From positions 1 to 19,875 of the forward strand of contig VSNE01000015.1 in assembly GCA_009774155.1 (NCBI GenBank): a stretch of DNA of 19,875 bases. Direction: 5' to 3'. The DNA is from Lachnospiraceae bacterium (GTDB taxonomy: Bacteria > Bacillota > Clostridia > Lachnospirales > Lachnospiraceae). How positions within the stretch are numbered: the stretch's first letter is position 1; each line of letters begins with the position of its first letter. A model generated the notes under the pieces. That model was not told where the DNA came from. It worked only from the letters and a program-made list of their open reading frames with translations, and ran no database searches. A program made the position numbers and the translations under genes. Positions 13,628 through 19,875 of this stretch are shown one piece after another.

Positions 13628-15088
13628 CTACTGTGCTGGCACCGGCTCCGGCTCTGCCGGCGGCGGTATCAGCGGCGCAATATTGGCATCCGCCAGGGCC
13701 TCATCCTGAAGCGCAATTGCCGCTCTTAGATTCTCCGACAGCACCGGGTCCCCGGCTGTACCGTAAGTCACTACCCTGTTGCTTCCTTTATAAGTGCTCT
13801 TATTAATCTTAATGCGCTCCGTCTCCACGCCATTTACCTTTACAATTTTATACAGTTCCGCCACATATCCCGTACTTCCTCTGGACGAAGACTTGGAGCC
13901 AAGCGGCAGTCCCGCATTCTCAGTCAATATGGTGGCAGCCGGAATTTCATTGACCTTCACACTTTCAAAGGAAATCGTCCTGTTGCTGTCCCTGGTCTCC
14001 TTGCCGTATATATTAAACGTAATCTTTTTGTCTGAAGTTGTATATCCCTCTATGTAGATCGGATAATCCGTAGAATTAGAAAATTTAAAATCCTTGTAGG
14101 TTCCCGCAATCGCAGCATCCTCGGACAATTCTACATAATGCACGGTCATAGAATGAGGGGATCGCTCAGACACTTCCAGCTCCGCTCTCAGCACCGCATT
14201 ATACAAGGTTGTGGACACCTGGCAGATACCTCCTCCCATACTGTCCACCACTTCTCCATTCAAATAAGAGCCTGCCATGGCATAGCCGTTCGCCTCCGTA
14301 AACGGCGACACCGTCTCATAGGTGGAAAATTGCTCTCCCGGGTACAGAACAGTTCCATTGATATGCTCTGCGCCGCTGCTGACATTTTTGCAGCGGTTAG
14401 AACCGGAGGTTGAAAAACTCGTTGTAAAAGAGCCCAGCAGATCCTGCACATAAGAAAGCTGCTCCGCACTGCCCTCAGGCTCCGTAACCTCTGTCTTCAG
14501 CTCCAGTATTTCGCCGTCCTCCTGCGGCAGCACGCCGTTTTTCAGATATTCCAAAATTACCTGAACCGAACCGGGCACATCCAGAGCAATCCCCTGCTTG
14601 CCGGACACAAATTCAAACGCCCCATTTACACGATTTAAGGATGCGTTTTCCGCTTCCCGGTCATATATTGTACAATTTTCTTCCACGAAAGCCTTCACAA
14701 GGGCTTCATCTGCTTCCCATATGAGATCAAATATCTTGCCGCTGTGCTGAAGATCCTTTTGATCTTTGTAACGCTTCACAATATTTCCGGTCCGTCCGAC
14801 ACCTAAGGCTTCTTCCACCACCTCTTCGTTGGAATAAGTTACTCCAAAGCTGGAAAGCTCCGCCTCAACCGTATTCTCTCCGATTCCAAGCAGAAGAATC
14901 TGCTCTCCGAATTTTTTCTCATAGGCATCCAATGCTTCCAGCGCCTGCTTTTTTGTCATTCCGGAGACATCCACCTGATCAATCATTACGCCTTTAAGAA
15001 TCGTATCCTCCGCTGCGCAGACTGTCATCCCCGCGCACAGCATAAGCAGACAAATCCCCAGAATCAAATATTTCATATATCTTTTCAT
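13628..15088 (-). CDS. Exported VanW family protein with PG-binding-like and G5 domains
   Basis: A 486-aa secreted or anchored protein. I start it at 15088, where MKRYMKYLILGICLLML begins a clear signal peptide after an AGGAGGCGGG site; the frame is open 23 codons further but without export features. After the signal comes a YoaR-like peptidoglycan-binding-type region (about 35-215; VDVSGMTKKQALEALDAYEK). The VanW domain spans about 230-360, including LYPGEQFSTYE and the signature GGGICQVSTTLYN (285-297). A G5-like domain (about 375-445) and a Pro-rich end (PPPAEPEPVPAQ) follow. VanW occurs in some vancomycin-resistance clusters, but no other van gene is present, so a general cell-envelope role is likelier. 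The ribosome site overlaps the stop of the 33-aa ORF. Confidence 0.88.
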   Translation of the reverse strand: MKRYMKYLILGICLLMLCAGMTVCAAEDTILKGVMIDQVDVSGMTKKQALEALDAYEKKFGEQILLLGIGENTVEAELSSFGVTYSNEEVVEEALGVGRTGNIVKRYKDQKDLQHSGKIFDLIWEADEALVKAFVEENCTIYDREAENASLNRVNGAFEFVSGKQGIALDVPGSVQVILEYLKNGVLPQEDGEILELKTEVTEPEGSAEQLSYVQDLLGSFTTSFSTSGSNRCKNVSSGAEHINGTVLYPGEQFSTYETVSPFTEANGYAMAGSYLNGEVVDSMGGGICQVSTTLYNAVLRAELEVSERSPHSMTVHYVELSEDAAIAGTYKDFKFSNSTDYPIYIEGYTTSDKKITFNIYGKETRDSNRTISFESVKVNEIPAATILTENAGLPLGSKSSSRGSTGYVAELYKIVKVNGVETERIKINKSTYKGSNRVVTYGTAGDPVLSENLRAAIALQDEALADANIAPLIPPPAEPEPVPAQ

Positions 15089-15107
15089 TTCTACTATTTC
15101 CCGCCTC

Positions 15108-15209
15108 CTATAAAGCTGAAACCAGCAGCGGAAGCACCATCGCAATGACCAGCACAATCACAATCACTGCTGCGATTTTCCTCCTCGTCTTATCATTATA
15201 AAAGTTCAT
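15108..15209 (-). CDS. 33-aa single-span membrane miniprotein
   Basis: A short ORF with a ribosome site (AAAGGATGG, upstream of ATG 15209) and a position that fills the gap between the DnaQ-like and vanW-like genes. The N-terminus MNFYNDKTRRKIAAV is basic, followed by one hydrophobic helix (IVIVLVIAMVLPLL) ending VSAL. The charge pattern predicts N-inside topology. Its TAG is directly followed by the GGAGG of the vanW-like gene, so translation of the two is probably coupled. It resembles in design the small membrane anchor proteins of Firmicutes (for example Prli42 of Listeria), but I cannot claim homology. Confidence 0.65.
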   Translation of the reverse strand: MNFYNDKTRRKIAAVIVIVLVIAMVLPLLVSAL

Positions 15210-15224
15210 CCTATCCCATCCTTT

Positions 15225-15938
15225 CTAACGCATAATTCTTCCATACTGTAAAATAATCTGATCGATCATACGGGAAGCCTCGCTTTTCGTCATATCCTCA
15301 ACACGGATGTCCGTTTCTATTCTATGATATTTCAACAAATCATTCAAGTATCCTTTTTGTGAATTTGTAATAGGACTCTGCTTTTTTGCGGAATAAGACA
15401 GCCGGCGCAGAGTAAATGCCTCCGGACTGCGTTCTCCGAATTCCTGCCACAGCTTCCCCAATATTTCATGCGCTGCCAGCGCATCATCCAGCGCCCGGTG
15501 AGATTTCCCGGGATTCACCTGATAATATGCGCACATAGCGGGCAGACTCCTGGATGGAATATCCGGAAGTACCTTTCGGGCAATTTTTAAGGTGTCCAGC
15601 GCTTCTTTCTCAAAGGGCAGTCCCTCGTTCACTGCCGTCTGTTTTAAAAAGCTAAAATCAAATTGTACATTATGGCCCAGCACCGGCAGCTCACCGCAGA
15701 AATCCACAAATTCCCGGATGGCAGTTTCCGTCTTTTTTCCTGTCCTCTGCATGGCCTCTGTAATACCCGTCAGTTCCTGAATTCTTACAGGAATCGGTAC
15801 TCCCGTATCAATCAGCGTTTCGTATGTCCCGCATACCTTTTGGTTCTGCACCCTTGCAGCTCCAATTTCAAGTATCTTATCCCTCGCCGGATTCAGACCC
15901 GTTGTCTCCACATCCAGCGCTATATAATCATAAATCAT
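15225..15938 (-). CDS. DnaQ-like 3'-5' exonuclease (DEDDh)
   Basis: A 237-aa protein with a PolC-epsilon-type exonuclease domain at residues 3-165. The DEDDh residues are complete: D9 and E11 in LDVETTGL, D94 in GHNVQFDFSFL, H147 and D152 in SHRALDDA. The family removes 3' nucleotides from DNA or RNA, as a proofreading subunit or in repair. The C-terminal 70 residues (ITNSQKGYLNDLLKYH onward) form an extra helical segment that I do not recognise. No polymerase domain is present, so it acts alone or in trans. Its ATG overlaps the nth stop by 4 bp, suggesting a shared DNA-repair unit. Confidence 0.9.
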   Translation of the reverse strand: MIYDYIALDVETTGLNPARDKILEIGAARVQNQKVCGTYETLIDTGVPIPVRIQELTGITEAMQRTGKKTETAIREFVDFCGELPVLGHNVQFDFSFLKQTAVNEGLPFEKEALDTLKIARKVLPDIPSRSLPAMCAYYQVNPGKSHRALDDALAAHEILGKLWQEFGERSPEAFTLRRLSYSAKKQSPITNSQKGYLNDLLKYHRIETDIRVEDMTKSEASRMIDQIILQYGRIMR

Positions 15939-16564
15939 TTTTTCTTATATTCCCTACAGTATTTTGTCAGAAAGCACTGTCCGCACTTAGGACTTCTCGC
16001 CGTGCAGATCGTTCTTCCAAATGTAATAATATGGATATTCCAGAGAATCCAGTGATCCTTCGGAAGCTTTTTCATCAAATCAAATTCAATTTTCACCGGG
16101 TCTTCTTCCTTTGTCAGCCCCAGTCTTCCGGATATCCGCTTCACGTGGGTATCCACTACCACGCTCGGTTCATGATAAATATTTCCCCGGATCACATTCG
16201 CCGTTTTCCGTCCTACCCCCGCCAGAGAAGTCAGAGCTTCCAAATCCTTCGGCACTTCTCCATGATATTCATACACCAGTGCCTTTGTGCAGGCAATAAT
16301 ATTTCTTGCCTTTGTATGGTAGAACCCGGTCGGCCTGATATCCCGCTCCAGCTCAGCCAAGTCCGCATCTGCAAACTTTTCCAGCGTGTCGTATTTGCGG
16401 AACAGCTCCGCTGTCACAATATTTACTCTTGCATCCGTGCACTGGGCGCTGAGCATCGTGGCAATCAAAAGCTGCCAGGGTGTCTCATAATTCAGGTAGC
16501 ACACATATTCTGTACCATATTGTTCATCCAGAAGCTTTAAAATCTCTCCTGTTCTCTTTGTCAC
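15935..16564 (-). CDS. nth: Endonuclease III (DNA glycosylase/AP lyase)
   Basis: A 209-aa base-excision repair enzyme that removes oxidised pyrimidines and nicks the abasic site. Helix-hairpin-helix LAGVGRKTANV with catalytic Lys120; catalytic Asp138 in VVDTHVKR; four-cysteine [4Fe-4S] loop C187-X6-C194-X2-C197-X5-C203 near the C-terminus. Length matches the family (about 210 aa). Its ATG overlaps the stop of the radical SAM gene and its stop overlaps the start of the DnaQ-like gene, both by 4 bp. Confidence 0.97.
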   Translation of the reverse strand: MTKRTGEILKLLDEQYGTEYVCYLNYETPWQLLIATMLSAQCTDARVNIVTAELFRKYDTLEKFADADLAELERDIRPTGFYHTKARNIIACTKALVYEYHGEVPKDLEALTSLAGVGRKTANVIRGNIYHEPSVVVDTHVKRISGRLGLTKEEDPVKIEFDLMKKLPKDHWILWNIHIITFGRTICTARSPKCGQCFLTKYCREYKKK

Positions 16565-18207
16565 TTCAGTACCTCCGTATATGCCTCATTCGTCAGAGGA
16601 TTTCTTCTGCGGTAGTCAAACAGCACAAACACCGGAGCTTCTTCCCGTTCAAACACCTCAATATGAACCTGCCGTCCGTATTCTCTTGTGTATTCCTTTA
16701 ACCGTTCTTTGTAAGCCCCCAAATCCTCCGCAAAGGCCGGCCTGCTCTTCAGATTTTCCCTGGCATACAGGTCATATACCATGCATTGGTCATACCTGCG
16801 TTCTGTCCATCCCTTCTCCCGGAGAAATTCCCGGAGAATCTCATATCGCGCCATACGGGAATGGCTGACCGCGCCGTAGCCTTTCCCTTCATAATATACT
16901 GCAAGCTCATGGAAAAAATCAAATGGAGATTCATACCTTTTCAGAAGCTCAGAAAGCGTCCGGGAAAACTGACGGCTGTTATAATAGACCTCTGTCATCT
17001 CCTCCACCCCCTTTAGCAGCAGTATATCTTCATAAGAAAGACACTTTGTACGAAGCACCTCATAGGGGGGCTCTTCATGGTAAACAATTCCGTATTTCAA
17101 AGCCTTTTCATGCATCTTCGTGCCCTTCAGCACCTTCAGAAAGCCAAGCTGAAGCTGTTCCGGCCGCATAGAAAAAACATCGTCAAAGGAATGCTGAAAG
17201 CTCTTCAGGTCTTCTCCCGGCAATCCGGCAATCAAATCCAGATGCTGATGAATATTTCCAAAGCTTTTTACCCGGGCAGCCGCTTTTTTCAGTTTTTCGA
17301 GATCCATAGTCCGATCAATCTTTCGGACTGTATCAAGGTTTGTGGACTGAACACCGATTTCAAGCTGTATCAGCCCCGGCCGCATTCGGCTCATCAAATC
17401 AAGTTCCTCTTCCGTAAGAAGATCGGCAGCTATCTCAAAATGAAAATTCGTAATCCCATTATCATGCTCCAGCATCCACTGCCATAATTCTTTCGTTCGG
17501 AAAGGACTGCAGTTAAAGGTTCTGTCTACGAACTTCACCTGGGAAACCCGCGCCTCCAAAAGGACGGACAGCTCCTGTTTTACCAGCTTAAGACTCCGGT
17601 AGCGAACCTGCTTATCAATAGAAGAAAGGCAGTAGCTGCAGCCAAACGGACAGCCCCGGCTGGATTCATAGTAAATAATTTTATTTTGAAACCTTTCAGG
17701 CTCCTCATAAACAAATGGAACGCTGTTCATATCCATCAGCGGAGCCGGCGGTGTCTTATAAATCTCCCCATCCTCTCCCCGAAAGGTAAGTCCGCAGATT
17801 CCGGTAAGAGAACCTGCCTCTTCTATATAATAGGCGGCCAGTTCCCGAAATATCTGTTCTCCTTCTCCCTGCATTACTCCGGTAAGCTGCGGATACTCCT
17901 CCAGAAAACCTCCGGCATCATAGGACGCCTCCGGCCCTCCAACCCACAAGCTTGTTTCCGGCAGCACCTTCGGAAGCTCCCGGAGCAGTTCTCCGACTAT
18001 CCTTCTGTTCCATATATAGCAGGAAAAAGCAACCACATCCGGCTGCTTTCTGTAAATATCGCTCAATATTTCGTCAGCCCGCTGATTAATTGTGTATTCC
18101 CCAATTTCAACCCTGTCCCCGTAAGCACGGACCATCCCTTTTAAGCTATATACCGCCAGATTGGAATGGATATATTTTGCGTTCACTGCCGCCAGCAGGA
18201 TTTTCAT
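16561..18207 (-). CDS. B12-binding domain radical SAM protein (DUF4080-like tail)
   Basis: A 548-aa radical SAM enzyme. I start at 18207, where MKILLAAVNAKYIHSNLAV begins the cobalamin-binding-like Rossmann domain right after a GGGAGGCG ribosome site; the frame extends 21 codons upstream across the promoter and is unlikely to be used. Domains: B12-binding type (1-140), radical SAM core with C186-X3-C190-X2-C193 in SSRGCPFGCSYCLSS and GVQSTN further on, then a C-terminal DUF4080-like region (about 340-545). Relatives include methyltransferases and methylthiotransferase-like enzymes, but the substrate cannot be inferred. The typical B12 DxHxxG motif is not obvious, so cobalamin may not bind. 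First gene of the operon. Confidence 0.9.
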   Translation of the reverse strand: MKILLAAVNAKYIHSNLAVYSLKGMVRAYGDRVEIGEYTINQRADEILSDIYRKQPDVVAFSCYIWNRRIVGELLRELPKVLPETSLWVGGPEASYDAGGFLEEYPQLTGVMQGEGEQIFRELAAYYIEEAGSLTGICGLTFRGEDGEIYKTPPAPLMDMNSVPFVYEEPERFQNKIIYYESSRGCPFGCSYCLSSIDKQVRYRSLKLVKQELSVLLEARVSQVKFVDRTFNCSPFRTKELWQWMLEHDNGITNFHFEIAADLLTEEELDLMSRMRPGLIQLEIGVQSTNLDTVRKIDRTMDLEKLKKAAARVKSFGNIHQHLDLIAGLPGEDLKSFQHSFDDVFSMRPEQLQLGFLKVLKGTKMHEKALKYGIVYHEEPPYEVLRTKCLSYEDILLLKGVEEMTEVYYNSRQFSRTLSELLKRYESPFDFFHELAVYYEGKGYGAVSHSRMARYEILREFLREKGWTERRYDQCMVYDLYARENLKSRPAFAEDLGAYKERLKEYTREYGRQVHIEVFEREEAPVFVLFDYRRRNPLTNEAYTEVLK

Positions 18208-18242
18208 AGACGCCTCCCTGCAATATTCATTACTTATCTGGA

Positions 18243-18270
18243 AGTATACCATATCCGGAACGGATTGCAA
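18243..18270 (-). promoter_or_regulatory. Promoter of the long minus-strand operon
   Basis: On the minus strand TTGCAA (18265-18270) and TATACT (18243-18248) are 16 bp apart, with the -10 about 36 bp upstream of the ATG at 18207. It is the only good promoter seen ahead of the ten tightly packed genes that follow. Confidence 0.6.
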
Positions 18271-18556
18271 CTTTCTTTCTTAAATATATTTCGTATTTCT
18301 TTCGCTTTTTTTAGAAATCCTTTATTCCGGCGCCATATTTTCTTCACAATTAGCTGATATGATATTACTTGTAACAGAAACACATCAGTATTTCATTCAT
18401 AACACTTTAGGGGGCTTTTATAAGTCCCCACTCCCTCGGAAATCCAAGGTTTTCACAAAAGTGAGAGCCTTTCTTTTTGTCATTTTACCCCGGATTTACC
18501 CCATTTCATGAAAAAACCGACAGAGTAAGTTTCCGGAAATAAACATCAGTTCGTTC
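18271..18556. other. Non-coding stretch with hairpins, no gene seen
   Basis: No credible ORF on either strand. It contains an imperfect hairpin GGGGGCTT/AAGTCCCC near 18413-18432, an intrinsic terminator-like structure (18446-18480) and two TTTACCCC copies 11 bp apart (18484-18491, 18495-18502). A -10-like TATGAT at 18358-18363 has no good -35. The stretch may hold an unannotated small RNA or be a scar of a lost element. Confidence 0.4.
18446..18480 (+). terminator. Intrinsic terminator with no upstream gene
   Basis: AAGGTTTTCAC (18446-18456) pairs with GTGAGAGCCTT (18461-18471) through 11 pairs including two G-U wobbles, around AAAA. It is followed by TCTTTTTGT. No plus-strand gene ends here, so it points to a short non-coding transcript or a relic. 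Confidence 0.55.
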
Positions 18557-18585
18557 TTGCATCCCGCCGTGGGATATGATAAAAT
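18557..18585 (+). promoter_or_regulatory. Promoter of the antisense RNA
   Basis: TTGCAT (18557-18562) and TAAAAT (18580-18585) with exactly 17 bp between them. A transcript from about 18592 would run into the terminator at 18653-18690. Confidence 0.55.
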
Positions 18586-18616
18586 TGAAAAAAGGAAAGC
18601 CAGAGACGCACGGCTT
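18584..18616 (-). terminator. Possible terminator of the toxin mRNA
   Basis: On the minus strand AAGCC (18612-18616) can pair with GGCTT (18597-18601), followed by TCCTTTTTTC. The stem is short. If used, the toxin mRNA would overlap almost the entire antisense RNA. Confidence 0.35.
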
Positions 18617-18690
18617 ACCCTATCAACGAGTCACAAACTGTATTTTTACAACAGCCGTCACTATTGCGAGTAGTGGCGGCTATCTTTTTC
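18592..18690 (+). ncRNA. Antisense RNA of a type I toxin-antitoxin-like module
   Basis: A predicted transcript of about 95 nt with a consensus-like promoter and a strong intrinsic terminator but no ORF. It is convergent with the 29-aa toxin gene: its terminator covers the toxin stop codon, and the rest is complementary to the toxin 3' untranslated region. This is the arrangement of TxpA/RatA-type modules, in which antisense pairing removes the toxin mRNA. The endpoints are estimates. Confidence 0.55.
18653..18690 (+). terminator. Terminator of the antisense RNA
   Basis: AGCCGTCACTA (18653-18663) pairs with TAGTGGCGGCT (18671-18681), 11 pairs with one wobble, around a 7-nt loop. ATCTTTTTC follows on the plus strand. 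On the minus strand no U-run follows, so it is directional. Confidence 0.7.
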
Positions 18691-18769
18691 CCTTAAAGAT
18701 CGTGTAACACAATCCGATCAGGGCAACAATGAATATACCTGTCTGAATCAGATCAGAATATGTAATCAT
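18680..18769 (-). CDS. Holin-like type I toxin peptide, 29 aa
   Basis: A short ORF starting at ATG 18769, 7 nt after AGGAGGG, and ending TAG at 18680. It begins MITYSDLIQTGIFI, continues as one hydrophobic helix (IFIVALIGLCYTIF) and ends in basic KGKR. This is the design of the putative holin-like toxins (Hol_Tox group) and other membrane-acting type I toxins, which depolarise the membrane when overproduced. Support comes from the convergent antisense RNA at its 3' end and a leader hairpin that hides its ribosome site. The activity is inferred from family resemblance and layout. Confidence 0.7.
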   Translation of the reverse strand: MITYSDLIQTGIFIVALIGLCYTIFKGKR

Positions 18770-18776
18770 CTGCTCG

Positions 18777-18824
18777 CCCTCCTTTCGGTACGTCCGGAGG
18801 GTTCGCCCCTCCGAAAGTGGAGGG
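18777..18824 (-). promoter_or_regulatory. Leader hairpin sequestering the toxin Shine-Dalgarno
   Basis: The toxin ribosome site lies in one arm of a long inverted repeat: CCCTCC/TTTCGG (plus-strand 18777-18788) against CCGAAA/GGAGGG (18811-18824), 12 pairs interrupted by a 2-nt bulge. An inner 7-bp hairpin, CGGAGGG (18795-18801) with CCCTCCG (18807-18813), partly competes. The full-length mRNA would be poorly translated until processed or refolded, as known for several type I toxins. Confidence 0.6.
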
Positions 18825-18919
18825 TAAGCCGCCTTGTGCACTCTGGTTTTCCTGCTCATACTCTATCACGTCATGTCCAATTTTTCAATCCCGTTTCTTT
18901 GCATGTTTTAGATCCCGAA

Positions 18920-19666
18920 TTATACAGCTCTTTCATCCTCCTCTTTTATCCCGAACACCTTATTTCCAGTCAGCAGCAGTCCCACAGCCAGTATAAAAAA
19001 CAATACGGAAGCGGCCGCGAACCTGATGATAAACAAGGTGAAGCTGTGCTCTTTGTACCATTCATTATCCAATGTATAGAGCACCCCTTCCATGGAAGCG
19101 CCGTACTCACCGCAAATATCCGCAAGATAATTCCGGGCTGCATCCGGTATACCCGCCTTCTGCCCGATGGGCAGAATAACACTTTTTCCTTTTTTTATGG
19201 CGGCGGCCTTGCTCTGAGGAAGCTGTGCCAGTATATAGGAACCGTCCGAAAGCCCCAGCAAATAATACTGATTATAATTCTCCACCAATCCTGTAGCAGA
19301 TTTTATTACCTCCGCCCTGCGGCGCCCAATCCCTGTCCGCCCGTTTACTGTCCGGGACGAAAAGTAAGATTCCCACGGCTTCAGGCTGTAAACGCCTGTC
19401 GGTATTGCTTTTATGGGCTTTGCCGTGGCATAATCCACATAATTGAGCATATTTTCAAAGTCCTCCGCTCCTGACAGCCTGAAAATATCGTCCCCCGCCG
19501 GAGATCCGGTAAAATCAACTGCTTTGTTCTGCTCAATATCGCTCATCGTCACAGGCGTTTCTGTTCTCCAAAGTAAATTTTCCGGGTTCCACCTGAAAAA
19601 AAACAGAATGGCTGCGGCCAGAGCCAAAATTGTACTTATATAAAGTATCACTTTTTCTTTCTTCAT
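18920..19666 (-). CDS. Hypothetical two-TM protein, 248 aa
   Basis: Family not recognised. N-terminal membrane segment about 5-24 and a second at about 209-232, followed by a short acidic cytoplasmic tail (KEEDERAV). The intervening roughly 180 residues probably form an extracytoplasmic domain. It carries a beta-rich sequence with YYLLGLSDGSYILAQLP and an IKKGKSVILPIGQ stretch. Start supported by AGGAGGGG 8 nt upstream and a consensus promoter at 19709-19737. It lies upstream of the toxin gene on the same strand with no terminator visible in between, and is divergent from the partial gene at 19840. Confidence 0.75.
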   Translation of the reverse strand: MKKEKVILYISTILALAAAILFFFRWNPENLLWRTETPVTMSDIEQNKAVDFTGSPAGDDIFRLSGAEDFENMLNYVDYATAKPIKAIPTGVYSLKPWESYFSSRTVNGRTGIGRRRAEVIKSATGLVENYNQYYLLGLSDGSYILAQLPQSKAAAIKKGKSVILPIGQKAGIPDAARNYLADICGEYGASMEGVLYTLDNEWYKEHSFTLFIIRFAAASVLFFILAVGLLLTGNKVFGIKEEDERAV

Positions 19667-19708
19667 CTGCTCTTCCCCTCCTGAATACCAAAATTCCTCT
19701 TCCTGATT

Positions 19709-19737
19709 ATTATAACTTATTTGCCGCCGGATGTCAT
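19709..19737 (-). promoter_or_regulatory. Near-consensus promoter for the two-TM protein
   Basis: On the minus strand ATGACA (19732-19737) and TATAAT (19709-19714) with exactly 17 bp spacing: 5 of 6 and 6 of 6 to consensus, about 43 bp upstream of the ATG. Confidence 0.7.
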
Positions 19738-19751
19738 TCCGGTGAAAATGA

Positions 19752-19780
19752 TTGTCAGATTTCCTAAAATACTCTATACT
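19752..19780 (+). promoter_or_regulatory. Promoter for the partial gene at the right edge
   Basis: TTGTCA (19752-19757) and TATACT (19775-19780) with 17 bp spacing. Its -35 lies only 14 bp from the -35 of the divergent promoter, so one regulator could affect both. Confidence 0.65.
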
Positions 19781-19839
19781 ATATTAAGACCCGGATTCGT
19801 CCGGCAAAAATAATTTATAAGTAGAGGGAGAGGAGAATC

Positions 19840-19875
19840 ATGAAAAAAATTTTAGAAAGCCTTCCGTTTCGCCTG
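19840..19875 (+). CDS. 5' end of a gene running off the window
   Basis: ATG at 19840 follows GAGAGGAGA and a good promoter. Only 12 codons are visible (MKKILESLPFRL). This opening resembles the N-terminus of dicarboxylate/amino acid:cation symporters, but twelve residues do not allow a real assignment. Confidence 0.55.
   Translation, partial: MKKILESLPFRL

Noticed and set aside
13628..15088. VanW as evidence of vancomycin resistance
   Set aside because: No ligase, dehydrogenase, dipeptidase or two-component genes nearby; VanW/G5 proteins are common in clostridia outside resistance clusters.
18483..18520. Minus-strand reading FMKWGKSGVK followed by stop, resembling the tail of a phage integrase
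   Set aside because: Only about 20 codons are open, with a stop just upstream and no other integrase sequence or paired att site; too little to call a relic.

Overview
The window looks like chromosome from a Gram-positive anaerobe of the Clostridia, most likely a Lachnospiraceae member. This rests on the gene content (FeoA plus compact FeoB, NiaR, VanW-type export protein, SleB-type cell-wall hydrolase, B12-binding radical SAM protein with a DUF4080-like tail), strong AGGAGG-type ribosome sites and sigma-A style promoters. The genus cannot be resolved by reading alone.

Layout. 1-1810: a two-gene minus-strand operon (short prenyl transferase-like protein, then an unrecognised 341-aa protein). 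1857-6212: a plus-strand iron-uptake operon, feoA-feoB, in which feoB is split by a 2,105-bp element. That element carries one large serine recombinase, one 50-aa divergent ORF and three short hairpin repeats. The junctions can be read to the base: a TG crossover dinucleotide inside ATGTG. Removing exactly 2,105 bp rejoins feoB in frame to an intact 624-aa protein across its conserved GFGCN motif. 6335-8036: a DUF3786-like protein and a thioredoxin-reductase-like flavoprotein (minus strand). 8251-8793: the NAD-biosynthesis repressor NiaR (plus strand), ending in a strong terminator shared with the convergent operon.

8904-18270: one long, tightly packed minus-strand operon. In transcription order it encodes a B12-binding radical SAM protein, endonuclease III, a DnaQ-like exonuclease, a 33-aa membrane peptide, a VanW/G5 protein, a HypE/PurM-like protein, an Lrp/AsnC regulator, a PLP aminotransferase, TrmL and a coiled-coil SleB-type hydrolase. 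Four of the junctions are 4-bp ATGA overlaps, and a good promoter lies just upstream of the first gene.

18271-18840: a non-coding stretch followed by a compact type I toxin-antitoxin-like module: a 29-aa hydrophobic toxin on the minus strand, its Shine-Dalgarno sequence buried in a long leader hairpin, and a convergent plus-strand antisense RNA with its own promoter and terminator. 18920-19666 is a two-TM protein of unknown function. It is divergent from a gene that begins at 19840 and runs off the window; both have near-consensus promoters.

The most notable feature is the element inside feoB. It leaves a truncated GTPase-bearing N-terminal fragment while integrated and would restore ferrous-iron transport on excision, so it could act as a reversible genetic switch. 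That regulatory role is inference; the split gene, the att-like junctions and the frame restoration are visible in the sequence.
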